Made by a program: the position numbers and the translations under genes
Shown: positions 20,916-33,084 of the stretch, piece after piece
Numbering within the stretch: position 1 is the stretch's first letter
Layout of the letters: each line of letters begins with the position of its first letter
Origin: Icerya purchasi
Lineage: Eukaryota; Arthropoda; Insecta; Hemiptera; Monophlebidae
Direction: 5' to 3'
Length of the DNA stretch: 64,000 nt
NCBI GenBank assembly: GCA_039619475.1
Contig: CM077115.1
Location: 515,550,815-515,614,814, forward strand
Notes under the pieces: generated by a model
Told to the model about the DNA's origin: nothing
Databases searched by the model: none
The model's input: only the letters and a program-made list of their open reading frames with translations

Positions 20916-23030
20916 CATAGACACACATAAAACACATCCTCTCAAAAGTCACATACAGGAAGAGAAGGTTTTAGTAGTACGGGTTAGAAAATGTTTTAAG
21001 TTGGTTAGTTAGAGCCTCCGTAATCTTTGTTGCGGTTGAGTATGTGAACATGCGTTGGTCGAAGGAGGTTCGAGGGTCACGTCGGTAGTTGATCTCAATT
21101 TGTAACACTAATAAAGGTGTTCGTTTGCGGTTAACTTCAAATACCAAAAATTCTGGAGACTAAAATTATATTATCGAATAAACACACTCCTTCGTAATTA
21201 ATAATTTCGTAAGGCGATGTTTACTTTCACGAAAATTGCGAACGAGCCCTGGAAAGGACTATTTTTAACTAAGCTATAAAAAAATTCGGATGCAAAAACG
21301 TTACGAGATGCGCAGCTAACTAAAAAAACAAACAATAAATGGTCACAAACAATAACAAAGAACGGACTGACAATAACTCTCAGGTAAGACTCGATCGCAA
21401 ACAGTTGACGAGCGGCCATTTTTTCCTTTTTTTCCCTTTTTTTTTCTTTTTTTTCTTTTGTGTTGCGCAGTGGTAAATAAAAATGATCTAAAAAATAAAC
21501 TTAAAAACGTGTCTTTGCTAACAAATACTATTAAAAGCGAAATCGTTATGCGAATCTACATAAAAAATATTACAAAGAAATTAAAATGAACATTTTTTAA
21601 CACGATACAAATCGACCATTAACAAAAGGCGTGAATATTTAACAAGTGAACTTCTCTTCGATGGCGACTGGTAAAAGAAGGCATGGTCATGTGACTAAAC
21701 TTGCTGCTCCTGATTGGCTGATCTTCCAAATTCACTATTTATATACTACTAAGATCTATCTGAACGTTAAAACAGTCAAATTGTTTTATTTGCTCTTACT
21801 AAACAGTTCTTCGCATATTTATTTTATAAATAACAATACATTTTTCACTAATATCCTCATACTATTAATAATAATTTCCATCATTTTTATTTATATCTAT
21901 TAATAATTTACATAAATGAATTACCCCCCGTATATAAACATTAATAAAAATTACATATGTTATTAATTATACTCGTAATAAAAATTAGATATTAATGAAG
22001 TACCTAAAAATATGGAGTATACTTTTTTCTTTTTTCTTTTAAAAGTAGGTAAGAACACTCTAAAAAATCATCAATATCTATTTTAAATTTGTAATTTATT
22101 TCCGATTTTTGTGTATTCATAATAACTATTTCAGTTCTCATGAGGGGCGGGGACAACCCCCCCCCCGTGGACACGGCCTTGATTAGAATCATTACCAGAT
22201 TATAGTGAAATGTATTTCGTTTTAAGAAACTGTTCATTAATTTACACTTAGATACCTTATTAAATATCCGATTTTGTTGAAATATTTTTAAAAACAGTTA
22301 AAATAGCAATTAGGAAATATTAGAAATTTTATTAATAGCCATCAAATCGCAAAACATAATTAGTAATAAAATTTCATTTGCCTGTATTCTCAACTGTTTA
22401 CTTTGATAGGAAAGTGTTTACATAATTTTTACCGAGTAATCTCGCTAAAATGGTGTTACATAACTGCTGTAAACAGTAACTTATTAACAGCATATTTTTT
22501 TTTTTTGTCAAAAGTACATAATTTCTACCTGTTCCAAATATATAACAATTTTGAGGCGTTATATCTTCTTGCATATTTCGTAAAAAGAGGTAGTAAATTA
22601 CACGTATAATAAGTTTCTTTTATAACACAAATCTGGGAACAATACTCTTTTTCCGGACTTCACGGTAAAATGTAATTTAAAAACCGCACATTTAAACGAG
22701 ACAAGATAACCCCACCTCTTACAATGTAAGAGGTCGGGTGGTGTCGGTGCTTTTTTTCTTACCGCAAATTCTGATTTTTCAGAATCTTTCCGTCTGCCTT
22801 CTTTTTCTTCCATATCCGTAAACGAATTAATGGCTTACCTACGTTGTTCCATTATTTTAATTTCCTCCAATAACCTTTCTTCTAAATTCTTAATTACATC
22901 TGTCCGCCCTTTATAATTCATCCTCCCATACCTGGTCATTGCTATGATTTTATTATTCTCCGTATACGCTCACACTTATATCCATGTTCTTTCTTCTCTC
23001 CATTCCATTTATATTGATATAAGCTGACCC
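20916..23030. other. Unassigned DNA
   Basis: No gene recognised. A GC-richer block at 21,040-21,420 has a minus-strand open frame starting MAARQLFAIESYLR. It has a Kozak-like context and a run of pyrimidines upstream, but no homology that I know. A C-run flanked by GGGGCGGGGACAACC sits at about 22,145. A minus-strand Lys/Glu-rich frame at 22,620-22,970 is unidentified. Confidence 0.35.
21695..21780 (+). promoter_or_regulatory. Possible promoter-like sequence (CCAAT-type and TATA-like boxes)
   Basis: An inverted CCAAT box (GATTGGCTG) lies about 25 bp before CTATTTATATACTA, the spacing seen at some insect promoters. No gene follows that I can recognise, so this may be chance or part of an unrecognised element. 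Confidence 0.2.
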
Positions 23031-23880
23031 GGCGAACTTCGTACCACCGTCTCAGAATCAATAAATGCTCTGTGTTAACTTATTAGCTGAATTAAATTCA
23101 GTTTTTTATTAAGATAAAATGAATACTCAAAATGAATTAAGTTCAATAAATGTACAATATTTGGGAATATATGTAGTTTTAAATAATTTTTGAGATCCCT
23201 TTCTTCTACACACAAATATACGAAAAACACATCTCAATTCTTTTTTAAAAAAAAATACATCGCGTTTTACATTTCGAAATATAGTTTGAAAACGTTTTAA
23301 ATAATTTTGCGATCGCTTTATTTTAGGTAAACATTTGAAAAACACATCTCAATTCTTTTTTTAAAACTACAACACAATGGAAATTTGTGAAAATATCCGT
23401 AATTAATTTTATAAAATACAAAGATATATGTGACGACGCTGAATTAACATTAGAATTTCTAGAACAAAATCTAAAATACTTTTTGTAGTCTTAGATTAAA
23501 GTTCTGTGTTGCGAACAATGTTACAAAAGTATAATGATGCATTATCTAATGAATAATTTTTGAAACACTTTGCATGTTTGCTATAGTTTATTTAAAATTT
23601 CGCGAATGTAACTAAATGCATTATTTTTTTAAATCGTAACTACAGTAAAATTATGTCAAGGAAATTGTAAAAGATATTTGGTAAATCATGTTTGTGACAT
23701 ACGAAGAAGTTTTTGAACACTTTGCATGTTTGATGTATATTTTATTTAAAGTTTCATGAATGTATCCAAATGCATTTTTAAAATTGTAACTAAAGTAAAA
23801 TTACGTCAAGGAAATTGTTGTAAATATTTGTGTTAAATTTGAAGACGTGTTTTATACCAATTAAGTTTTTTAAACAATTT
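23031..23880. repeat. Imperfect local tandem duplications
   Basis: Two pairs of direct repeats. GAAAAACACATCTCAATTCT recurs at 23,221 and 23,337 with shared flanks (spacing ~115). A ~165-bp module containing ACACTTTGCATGTTTG and GTAAAATTATGTCAAGGAAA recurs from 23,565 to 23,840. The start of this block, GCTGACCCGGCGAACTTCGT at about 23,023, resembles a short module common in insect repeats (memory only). Confidence 0.55.
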
Positions 23881-24465
23881 GAATGCTCGCTGTATTTTAA
23901 TCAATATTGTAAAAAGCTCGGAGTATAGTGATATATTTCGAGAATAATAATAAGGAGCATTTTAAAAAAACTCGGACATAGTTTAAAATATACTAAAGCA
24001 AAATGATTCTTACTCTTAATTTCTTGATATGATGAATAGAAGGAAAAATCTGGAAAACCGAACCTAAAAGAAAAAACTTTGATAATTTCGGAAGTTGGAT
24101 CCTTTATGACACTGTAATTGCTGTGATGAAGCCAGCGGGAAGACTCCAGAGCGCGATCGAACGGCTGTGATGGGGGGAGGGTCAAAAGTCAAAAACGGAG
24201 AAATTCGGCGTTCGAAGCGTTAATGGTCCGCCTGAGGGGGGTGTAAGGGAATAACGGCATCTAGTCGTTGGGAAGGATAGAGGGGGTTGGTAGAACACGA
24301 ATGAAGAGCGTAACGATCATTGCTATTATTATTATTGTTATCGACTGTGATGTCACTGCATGGCTCAGGGATACGGACATGTTTCTCTATCTCGCCCACA
24401 CACACGCTGTCAATATTCTCTTCTACTGTCTCTCTCCCGAAATTTTGTCTCAGAAGTAACAGGTG
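23881..24465. other. Unassigned, locally GC-rich
   Basis: A GC-rich island at 24,120-24,300 with G-runs (TGATGGGGGGAGGGTC and CCTGAGGGGGG). No coding match. Confidence 0.4.
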
Positions 24466-24660
24466 AAATTAGGTGGGCTGGGAGGGGCCTACCTGGTCCA
24501 ATTGTGAATCTAAACCATACATGGGTCCTCTCAAATACCCACAAAAAATTTCATCGCAATCAGTTAAGCCGTTTAGGAACAGTTCAGTGGCAAACACACG
24601 TGTCCTACAATTATATATATATATATATATATAAAGATTTCTGTAGGTTCCTAGTCGCAT
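24466..24660 (+). mobile_element. Non-LTR retrotransposon 3'-UTR-like module with (TA)n tail
   Basis: AAATTTCATCGCAATCAGTT followed by AAGCCGTTTAGGAACAGTTC and a (TA)n run at 24,612-24,633. This string of words is a recurrent 3' terminal region of insect non-LTR elements as I remember it. No coding part is attached, so it would be a severely 5'-truncated copy. Confidence 0.5.
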
Positions 24661-25630
24661 TCAGGCATCTTCGGTAATGCTCGGGTTGCTGCTTGCTTCT
24701 TCCCATCTCGTTTTTAAAAAAATCCCATCCTCTAATCACCTTCCGCTGTGTAATAGTTTTCATCTGTTTTGGCCGGATATGTACGTGTTTCCTCTTTTTC
24801 TAACAATCTTTCTTTCTATGTGCCTGTTCAACCTAGTCCCAATCCGTGGTCCTTTCTGGTTCCTCCAATTCGTCGTTCTGCTGTTGTTTCCATTATTCAT
24901 CTGCATTCTTAAGCCATATTCTATTATCTTCCATTTCCGTTTTTCTTTAGTTTCTTCTTCATATTGTCCTCTCAAACAAAGAGCATGTTTGAGATACCGA
25001 TCATGTCTTTATTAAGTGTTCATTTCTTTCTGTTGAGCGTTCTGTTTTCTATTCCAATTTGCTCCGAATTGGTATTCCTACTCCGTATTGTGCCTCCTAT
25101 ATCCCCTGTGTCTTTTCCTTCTCTACACATCGTTCCCACGGTTTGATCATTTCTACTAACAACGTCTGACCGTATCAAAATATAACTGATTCATTTCCCT
25201 TTCTAATTATTTCTTGGTGATCTGGTTGACAAGCCCAATATTAAAAAAAAAAAAAACAAAAAAAAAACTTTTTTTTTTACAATGGATAAGTTTTTCGGCA
25301 GGTCGGTACCAAACCGCGAGAGAAAAGTAATCTGAAAGAAGGTAAAACTCCGACTAATCACCGATCAAAAATCCTTTGATCGACCGACTTTTTTTCGATT
25401 CTTTATCATAAACTTCACCGTTCACCATCTATTTCTAAAAAGATGGTGTGCATTTCGCTTAGCGTCGATCCGCGAGATGTTCGTTTACACCTATGATGGG
25501 GACGACAACGGGATCTTGCACGATTTTACATTCTCATCATGATTCCCCTGTTATTGTTTATCCCCGAACTGTATAATGTACCGAACACGTTACAATTAGA
25601 ATAAATTAGAAGATTCATCGGAGGGAATAA
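24661..25630. other. Unassigned; pyrimidine-rich plus strand
   Basis: From 24,680 to 25,230 the plus strand is C/T-rich. The minus strand encodes fragments rich in Lys, Arg and Glu in several frames, as seen in 5' regions of non-LTR elements, but no motif is identifiable. Poly-A and poly-T runs lie at 25,240-25,280. Nothing recognised after that. Confidence 0.35.
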
Positions 25631-25654
25631 TTTGAACCATTTAATTTTTTCAGA

Positions 25655-25925
25655 TTTTCCACATGATTGTCATAAGCATAACTTAGAAGAATTTAGGGTT
25701 ACTCACTACTACAAGTTACTTTTGTCCGAATATGATCGATTTTGTCGTGGACTGTTTAGGTCAGAAACAACTCAAAGAAGGCGGCCACTCATATGTAGCT
25801 CGCAGCAAAGGAGTCAGATTACTCCGAATGAGCTACAAATTGCAGAACTGGACTGCGCAATATTAACTAGAAAAGCGCCGGCCAATCAGGACACCTTAAA
25901 CAAAATAATACGAATGGGAATTTAG
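25655..25925 (+). CDS. Unrecognised open frame behind an acceptor-like site
   Basis: A TTTAATTTTTTCAG acceptor-like sequence (ending about 25,654) is followed by an open frame of about 90 codons. It reads FPHDCHKHNLEEFRVTHYYK and ends LNKIIRMGI with a TAG at 25,923. Its composition (Arg, Gln, Glu, Cys) is less AT-driven than neighbouring random frames. It could be a terminal exon of an unknown gene or a relic. No family recognised and no upstream exon found. Confidence 0.2.
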
Positions 25926-26860
25926 CACGAATAAAAATGAAACTGAGAAAATAATTAATTGATTAAACGAAGAAAAATGTACTAAAAGACAGTAAAGAAA
26001 AGTAATCACTGATGTTGTATGAACTGAAAATAATACAATAAATGAATTTTAAAATGATTACTGATGGTTAAATCATTTCAATGGAAATGGGCCGTATTTA
26101 TAAATAAAAATATTGAGCTGACTCCCGAAATTAATAATTTTTCGTTAATTAAATTTTGTAATAATCCTTTTTTTTTGGGGGGGGGGGGGCTCGTCAACCA
26201 AGGACCTTTACCCAGAAACAAAAGGTAAGGAAAGAAGTCGGTTATTCCTCTTTCGTTACAAACGGTTCGCTATCTACGTGAATAGATGTTTTAAAAAATG
26301 CAGCTCATAGAGAGAAGTAAAAGACCGGCGGTGTATTTCAAACGAAACGATGGTGTAGAATTATGAAAGTGGAAAGGCCTTCTTTTTCATCTCAGGAAGG
26401 AAATAACAAAGTCAACGGGGAACATTGAAAAAACGGATGGAAAGAAATCGCTAAACGTTCAAAAACATGACAAACACTTTATTTCTACCAATGACAGAAA
26501 AAAACCCAGACTACCGAAAAAAATTATCTATATTTATTTGTACGTTGTCATAGTACGGGCCTAGTAAAAAACAGGCTAAATAGCGCGAAAGCTAAGCCAA
26601 AAAAAAAACAAAAAAAAACAAAAAAAAAACAAAAAAAACTTTTTAGTACAAAACGTATAGAGAACCCGGATTATTAGAGGTTGCGTATTTAAAAAAATGT
26701 TTAATCTTATTTCGATTAATTTCATAAATTTTGTTCGAAATTAAAAAAAAAAAAAAAAAAAAAAACATTTTGCGGGAATGCCGAAATGATTGAGTTATTA
26801 GATTTTTATTGCTTTTTAATTACCGAGTGAAGAGAATTTTTTCCAAAAAAATAAGTGAAA
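25926..26860. other. Unassigned AT-rich DNA
   Basis: Contains a G-run at 26,180-26,190 and poly-A/(A8C)n stretches at about 26,600-26,640 and 26,743-26,765. No gene. Confidence 0.5.
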
Positions 26861-26869
26861 AAGTAGAAA

Positions 26870-27797
26870 ATTGCAGCCTTCTTCTGTCCTTCTCTCAATT
26901 ACTTCGAGTCCTTTAAACTTCCCTCCTTTTGTTCAATCTTTTATGCTGAGTCTTCGGCTATTCTGCGTGCCCTCCTTTTTATCAAAACTTCTCCGGCTTC
27001 TAGCAATCTCCTTATCCTGTCGGACGCTCAAAGCGTGCTGCAGTCTATCACATCTCCTCTCCCTTCTCATTCAACCGACTGTATCATTTTCCTTATTCGT
27101 TCCTTAATTCACGATCTTTTCCTTTCCCACTTTATCCAAACGGATTTCCTTTGGATTCCTGGTCATTCCGGAATCGAGGGAAATGAGTTGGTTGACTCAT
27201 TCGCTCGATTATCTTCCTCTTCTGGTAGGTTTCTCTTCGTGTCCTCTCAGCTTCTAATATTACCATTCTGTCTGCAGCTGCTCATTCCAAACTGTGGCCT
27301 GACTCCTACGTCTCCTCATTCTCCAACCCGAACTCCCTTTTCTTGTCTATTCAACCTTCCCTTCCACGTTTTCCATGGTTTATTAACTTTCCTTTTCTAT
27401 GCGCCGTTCTAATCTCTCTGCGATTTGCCGCCTGCGTTTTATGGTTTGCTTCCTTCCTCATTGTTCCGTTATTCTCTCGTGCCTTCTCCTTATTGTCCAT
27501 TGCACTCTCCCGGCGATCAATGTATTTCTGATCCCGATCATATAATGTTCAGTTGTTCGTCGCTTTCAACTGAACAGGCTTCTTTTTATTCCTTCCTCTT
27601 ACAAAACGGTATTCCCGCTCCATACTGTGCTTCATTCATTCTCTCCCTTCCTTCTCCTTCGGTTATTCTAGCTCTCGATTCTTTTCTGTCAGCTATCTCT
27701 GATCGTGTAAGGATCTGAGTCTCTCTTTTCTCTCTATTCCACTGTTCTTGGGCCAATGTCCATGTCGACGAACCCATTAAAAAAAAAAAAAAAAAAA
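26870..27797 (+). pseudogene. RNase H-bearing non-LTR retrotransposon, 3' part
   Basis: Several plus-strand frames together give the RNase H domain: SDALSVLQSITSPLPSHS-like, then WIPGHSGIEGNELVD, the last catalytic block. After it come the Cys/His-containing C-terminus (SPYCPLHSPGDQ, SDPDHIMFSC) and a stop at 27,717. The 3' end has TTGGGCCAATGTCCATG and a poly-A tail at 27,780-27,797. It is 5' truncated with multiple frameshifts. The 3' terminal words recur at 36.0 and 42.2 kb (minus strand), so a family of copies is present. Probably jockey superfamily. Confidence 0.85.
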
Positions 27798-29344
27798 TTA
27801 CTATACCGCGGCTTAGGCGGTAATATTGTTTACTTCGAATAGGGCCTAATGTCCGTAGTTGACGCGTGAAAAAAAAATCAAAAAAAAAAATCAAAAAAAA
27901 ATCAGATTACGGACATTTTATTTCTATAATCATCATTATCAATTTTACACGCGTATTTCAAACCGAGAAATTTCACGAGTGAGGCGACCAAACCACTCTC
28001 TCCCTGATTGTGTTAAGCCATCGCATACTTGCATCAGCTTAGCCGCTAATTCTGATCTAAATATCGCTAATTTCTATATGCCGGTTGTTTTGAGTAATGA
28101 ATTTTCATCTACATTTGATAGGGTAAATACAATTTCGAGTAGTTGACCGATAGTAATTCGTAGACATTGTTTTGAGAGTACTGTAAATTATCATTTTCCT
28201 TCGATTAAATACGTAGTATAGTCGGAAATAGCATGAAAACTACGCAAAATAGCTACCGTAAAAAGATATTGCGTCGCGATCGATCGCACATACTTGGCGG
28301 AGTTCAGGCAGAATTAGTGTAGCTTGGGCTGATTGCTACTGTTTTTTTTTGTAAAGACTGCAACGTGCTAAATATTTCGGAAATGGGATTATAGATGGAG
28401 CGACGATCGTGTCGATGAATATGTAAATGTTACAACATGACGCGCTAATGATGCATAATTTATAACACTATTAAAAATCAACAGCAATGTCTCTCCTCAG
28501 TCAGTAGAGTGGTCTCTCTATTTATGCCAGCCGTATCCACGTTCAAATATTACGCTAATCGGATACCAGAGCGTGGAAAGAGTAAATTATCATTACCATC
28601 ATAACTGGGCGAATATCGTGGCCTTGAATGAAAACTAGTGGCAGAATTCGCCAAATACATAATATTTAAATTTTATCTTAATCAGTCGCTCAAATTATCC
28701 GCAAATTTCAAGTTAAAACGGGCTACCGAGATAACTTTTATCGTAAGTATAACATAGAAAATAAATTTTTAAAAGATATGACCAACAACAAATATCATCG
28801 GAAATTGGTTTTTCAATATCTAGATGAAACTGTGGATATCGTCAAAAATATTTCATATTCTACACGTGATATGCAAAATATAAAATGATTAATTTTCAAT
28901 TCGTAAATTCTTAATTTCTAAACTGGAAGTTAATTTTATTTCTATACCGATCAGGAATAATAATTATGTTGCCGGTTAATGAATTCAATTATCGCAGGAG
29001 CGTGTTTAAATACAGATCAGCGTTTCTTTAAATAAAACATTTCTTACAAACTTTTAAAATTTTTTAAACTTTTAATATTTTAATTTTACTAGTCATTTTT
29101 CACAATTTATATCTAATTGTGCAATAATCGACTTTTTTCGTCATCGATTTTTATCCGTTATCTTTTATATTCCGTCATTGAGTTCATTAAATTTATATAT
29201 TATAATAGCTCCGGGATATCATAAAGCTTTGTCTTCGAAACGGGTCGGGTATGTAATAAAAATTAAATAATTGTTTTATTGGTGTGTTTAATTTACTTAA
29301 TATATAATAAATCGAATTAATTACGGAATGGTAGAAGGTAGTGT
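27798..29344. other. Unassigned AT-rich DNA
   Basis: No recognised gene or element. The open frame 27,859-28,146 has no motif. Confidence 0.5.
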
Positions 29345-30958
29345 ATATTTCTAGTCGCTTTTTTAGATCTGTCCGAATTCTTTGGTTCGGTGAATCACGA
29401 CCTACTCGTACTTATGCAGGATTTAGGAAATATTGGAATAATAGGTAAACAAAAAAAAAAAAAAAAAAAAAATGGTTCGCTAACTACTTAATAAATCGGA
29501 AAATTAAAGTCCAAATCAAAAGTATACAAAGCGCAAAAGCAATCATTACAACGGGCTTGGGACAAGGAACAAACTTAGCGCCACTCCTATTTCTTATCTA
29601 CAAAAAACTCCGATTTTTCCGATTGTTAAAAATTCAGCTATATACGCTTATGCGGATGACTTCGCCATTGTGACGAAACGCAAGAGAACATACAAGACGC
29701 GGAAAGACTACTATATACAAGAAGATTTAGATAATGTATCCAGGTTTGGGCTCATGATAGAGGAATAATTATCAATAGTGCAAAGACGCAAATAATGTAC
29801 ATTAGAACTCAAAGTCGATATAAGAAAAAGATACCGAAAATTACTTTACATTGTGCATATTGGTTACACGATAACAGAGATCACTGTCACAACTGTTCTG
29901 ACTGTGTTCTACTAACAGTAGTTAATTACTATAAATATCTCGGGTTAGTGATAGATAATTCCTTTACGCGGAAAATGCACATAAATAATCTCATTCGAAA
30001 AATACGATAAACGATACCGGCTCTATATAGGCTAAAATTTCTGACGCCTTACGACTTGGTAACGGTGTATTATTAAAGACACTAATAGCATCAAGATCCC
30101 AGGACGTCATACAAGTGTGGAGGGAGGCTAAAAATTCTGAAATGAGCAAAATCAGCAACTTACTAGCGAGATGATGTTTGAAATTAATAACCCCTTTAAA
30201 AATAATAGGCATGCTACAGATCCGACATGGTGGATAGAAAATAAGCAATTGCCGTCAAAAACGATGTATTAACAAATTGATAAAATGTAAGTTGCAAAAT
30301 ATTCAGTTGCCACGAATGGGTAAATAGCGAAATACCAGCAGGGGATATGTAGGGAACTTTCCTATCAATTCTGGCGGGGTGTAAACTGAAATTATTACTA
30401 ATTGTAAACGATATCTGTATAGAACAGCATTTAGCAGCCCGGATAGAAAAAATAAAAATCTGGTTTATTACTAACAATATACAGTCTTGTCTTGTTACTT
30501 TCCTACTGTATACATAGAAGTTATTATTCAGTGTTGGGATAATATACGATATCTTGATTTTACGAAGATTTATGTTCCTTAAACTGATTCGTTCGTTTTA
30601 TTATTATTTTTGTTGGCTTTGTTATTCGTATATATTGTTTTGTATAGTAATATTAATAGTTATAATGTATAGGATCTCGGAAGCGTATATATATAATAAT
30701 AATAATAGGATAAGACATTAGTTTAATTTTACGAAGATTATATTTATACTTTTTCTTTTCGATTGTTGGTTTTTTATAGCTTTGCTATTTACATATACTG
30801 TTATGTATAATAATATTAGTAGTTTTAGTATATAGATCGAACGATACTATTATCATGTACCTTATATTAATATAATAAACAATAATAAGCAGCTGGGCAC
30901 CCACACAACAGACTTTGGCCCATTACAGTTATTTATAAAAAAAAAAAAACAACTCAAT
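29345..30958 (+). pseudogene. CR1/jockey-like non-LTR retrotransposon, decayed RT and 3' end
   Basis: Plus-strand frames give a damaged 'LDLSKAFDTVNHDLL' block at 29,365-29,410 and a 'TTGLGQGT' block at about 29,550. YAYADDFAIV follows at about 29,640-29,670 (AYADDF is readable, so the catalytic pair survives). Next come AHDRGIIINSAKTQIMYI and YYKYLGLVIDNSF. A poly-A insertion interrupts it at 29,451-29,472. The 3' end has GCAGCTGGGCACCCACACAA and a poly-A tail at about 30,940-30,952. Stops and frameshifts abound. Confidence 0.8.
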
Positions 30959-31577
30959 GGTCATTTAAAGAAACATTAAAACAGGAGGCGTCTTTGGATA
31001 ATTTTTTTTTTTCTAGTAAAATAAAAAATGTAAACATTATGCAAAAAATTGACCGACTTTAAGATTTACCGTAAACGTCTAATAAAAATACACTAAAAAG
31101 TTATAAATATGTTCGATAAGAAGATAATAACAGTGAAAAATAATACTTAAAGGGGGGATGATATTATGATAATTCTTATACAATAATAACACTTTGGAGT
31201 AGAAACCAAATTCAAATTACAATAACAATTAAAAACCACGTTAAATATATTCATTGTTTCCAATACTCGGATTACGGAAAACGAGCGACAGAATTATTAG
31301 ACTTCTAAAACTGTTTTTAGATATTATAATTTTAATTTCGTGCTATTTTAATTAAGATATCAGTGTTGTATAAGAATTATCGTAATATTGCTTTAAGATG
31401 TATATCATTCTGTATTATATTGATCTTCGTATCGAGTAATTATTTTTTACTTTTTAGTGCATTGTATTAAATTTTTATAGTAAACCTTGGAGTCGTTTTT
31501 TTTTTTTTAAGATTTTATTTGTAATAAAATTTTTGGCTTGCGAATTTTAAGTTTTTTTATTATACGATAAATTTCGT
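30959..31577. other. Unassigned AT-rich DNA
   Basis: No coding and no recognised element. Confidence 0.5.
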
Positions 31578-32150
31578 TTTTTTTTTTTTTTTATTATTAT
31601 TATTATTAAAATAAGTTGTGGGTACCGCAAGGCATACTGCCCGTCTGCGGGTGCCCAACACGCTTATCGTTTATTCAAAAAATATGTTACAATAGTACTA
31701 TTAATTTTCATACTTATAAATGGTGAGAAAAAATGAACTAAAAATAAAATAATAATAATAAAACAAGACTAAAAAAGATAAAAACAAAGAAGAACTACTT
31801 ATTTAAACAATTTCACAACCACATGTTCGACAAATACATAGGAATGGTCGATTCCACAGCCAGTTCCCAATTTATCCAACCTAATGTCACACTCATTAAT
31901 GTTATCAACCAACTATTGCCTAATCAATAATTTCCAGGTTCCTATTTCATTTGCATTCGAACACTGTGCTCTGTTTTTCCTCTGATTCGGGACTTTAAAA
32001 TTGTTTTATACAATTTTTTAATTTCCGAATTCTGTTGATTGATTTAAAACGTTAAAATAATTGCTCCTTACAAGCAGCTTATGCTTTTTTGATTTCATTC
32101 TGCTTGCGTTTTTTATATTGCTATGACTTTTGAATTTTAATTCGATATTT
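31578..32150 (-). mobile_element. CR1-like retrotransposon 3' end, minus strand
   Basis: Starts (on plus) with poly-T and (ATT)n at 31,578-31,612, the element's A/(AAT)n tail. The terminal words TAAGTTGTGGGTACCGCAAG and GGGTGCCCAACACGCTTATC follow and also occur at 19.48 kb. Only weak remnants of the RT C-terminus are readable leftover on the minus strand (NAN-E-GTWKLLIR-like). Severely 5' truncated. Confidence 0.65.
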
Positions 32151-32254
32151 TTAAATGTTCTCAAAATTCATTAATACATTAACTAATTTCAAAGAATAAA
32201 TCCGAGCAAAACTCGGTTGACAAGCTTTTTTTTTATATATATACGCATACGCAC

Positions 32255-32322
32255 CCACCCACACACACACGCATACACACACACACACACGCATACACAC
32301 ACACACACACACACACACACAA
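32255..32322. repeat. (CA)n microsatellite
   Basis: About 68 bp of CA dinucleotides with GCAT interruptions. The long open frames across it are repeat translations. Confidence 0.95.
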
Positions 32323-32751
32323 GATATGTGTGTACACGTATTGCACATTTTTGTTTTTCTCTACTACACAGCTTTCTCTCTAACCATTATGTCATTCTGA
32401 ACACAGCGTTTTCATTATTCCACATTTCCATCCTTAACGAGCTTCCATATTGTGCAGCAAACTTAATTATCCATACTTGCAAACTTCTCACACTAAATTA
32501 ATTAATTTTCTTTACTGTCGTACATATTAAATACTCGCTTTCATCATCTAAACAAACGGTAAACTTAAATATGTTATAAATCCATTACTTATTCAGCAAT
32601 CAGTTATTTCCGCTAACCAACGCTCAAAGCAACAAATGCAACTACAATTCCTTTATACGATGAATTATTAATTTGGTTTTTCAGTTCCATTGCAGCTTTA
32701 TCTTCTCCTCTGCAAGCTGCGGAACAAAAGCAAATAACTTCTCATTAGTAT
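32323..32751. other. Unassigned AT-rich DNA
   Basis: Nothing recognised. Confidence 0.5.
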
Positions 32752-33056
32752 AACAACGGCAATTTCATGTAACCATCGTATCATCGCTACCGCATAATTC
32801 CATTTCTTATTTCTTTTTCACCGGTATCCTCCTCTTGCAGCATTTTATTTCTTATCCTTTTTTTGCCTTGATCTTATTTTTTATCTCTTTAATTTTCGAT
32901 AAGATTAAAGGGATAAAAAATAAGATCAAGCCAAAAAAAAAAAAAAAAAAGAATAAAAAATAAAATGCTGCAAGAGGAGGATACCGGTGAAAAAGAAATA
33001 CGAAATGGAATAATACGGTAGCGATGATACGATGATTACATGAAATTGCCGTTGTT
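32752..33056. repeat. Long inverted repeat (~145-bp arms, 10-nt loop)
   Basis: The left arm 32,752-32,893 and right arm 32,904-33,056 are reverse complements over nearly their whole length. Examples are AACAACGGCAATTTCATGTA / its complement and CACCGGTATCCTCCTCTTGC / its complement. A handful of substitutions and a longer A-run in the right arm are the differences. There are no flanking terminal repeats or evident target duplication. It directly abuts the RNase H-type retroelement that follows. Could be a foldback transposon or an inverted duplication. Confidence 0.9.
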
Positions 33057-33084
33057 TATCCCTTTAATCTTATCCAAAAAATTC

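Noticed and set aside
32151..32501. Open frames with Cys-Val or Thr-His repeats
   Set aside because: Translations of the (CA)n microsatellite.
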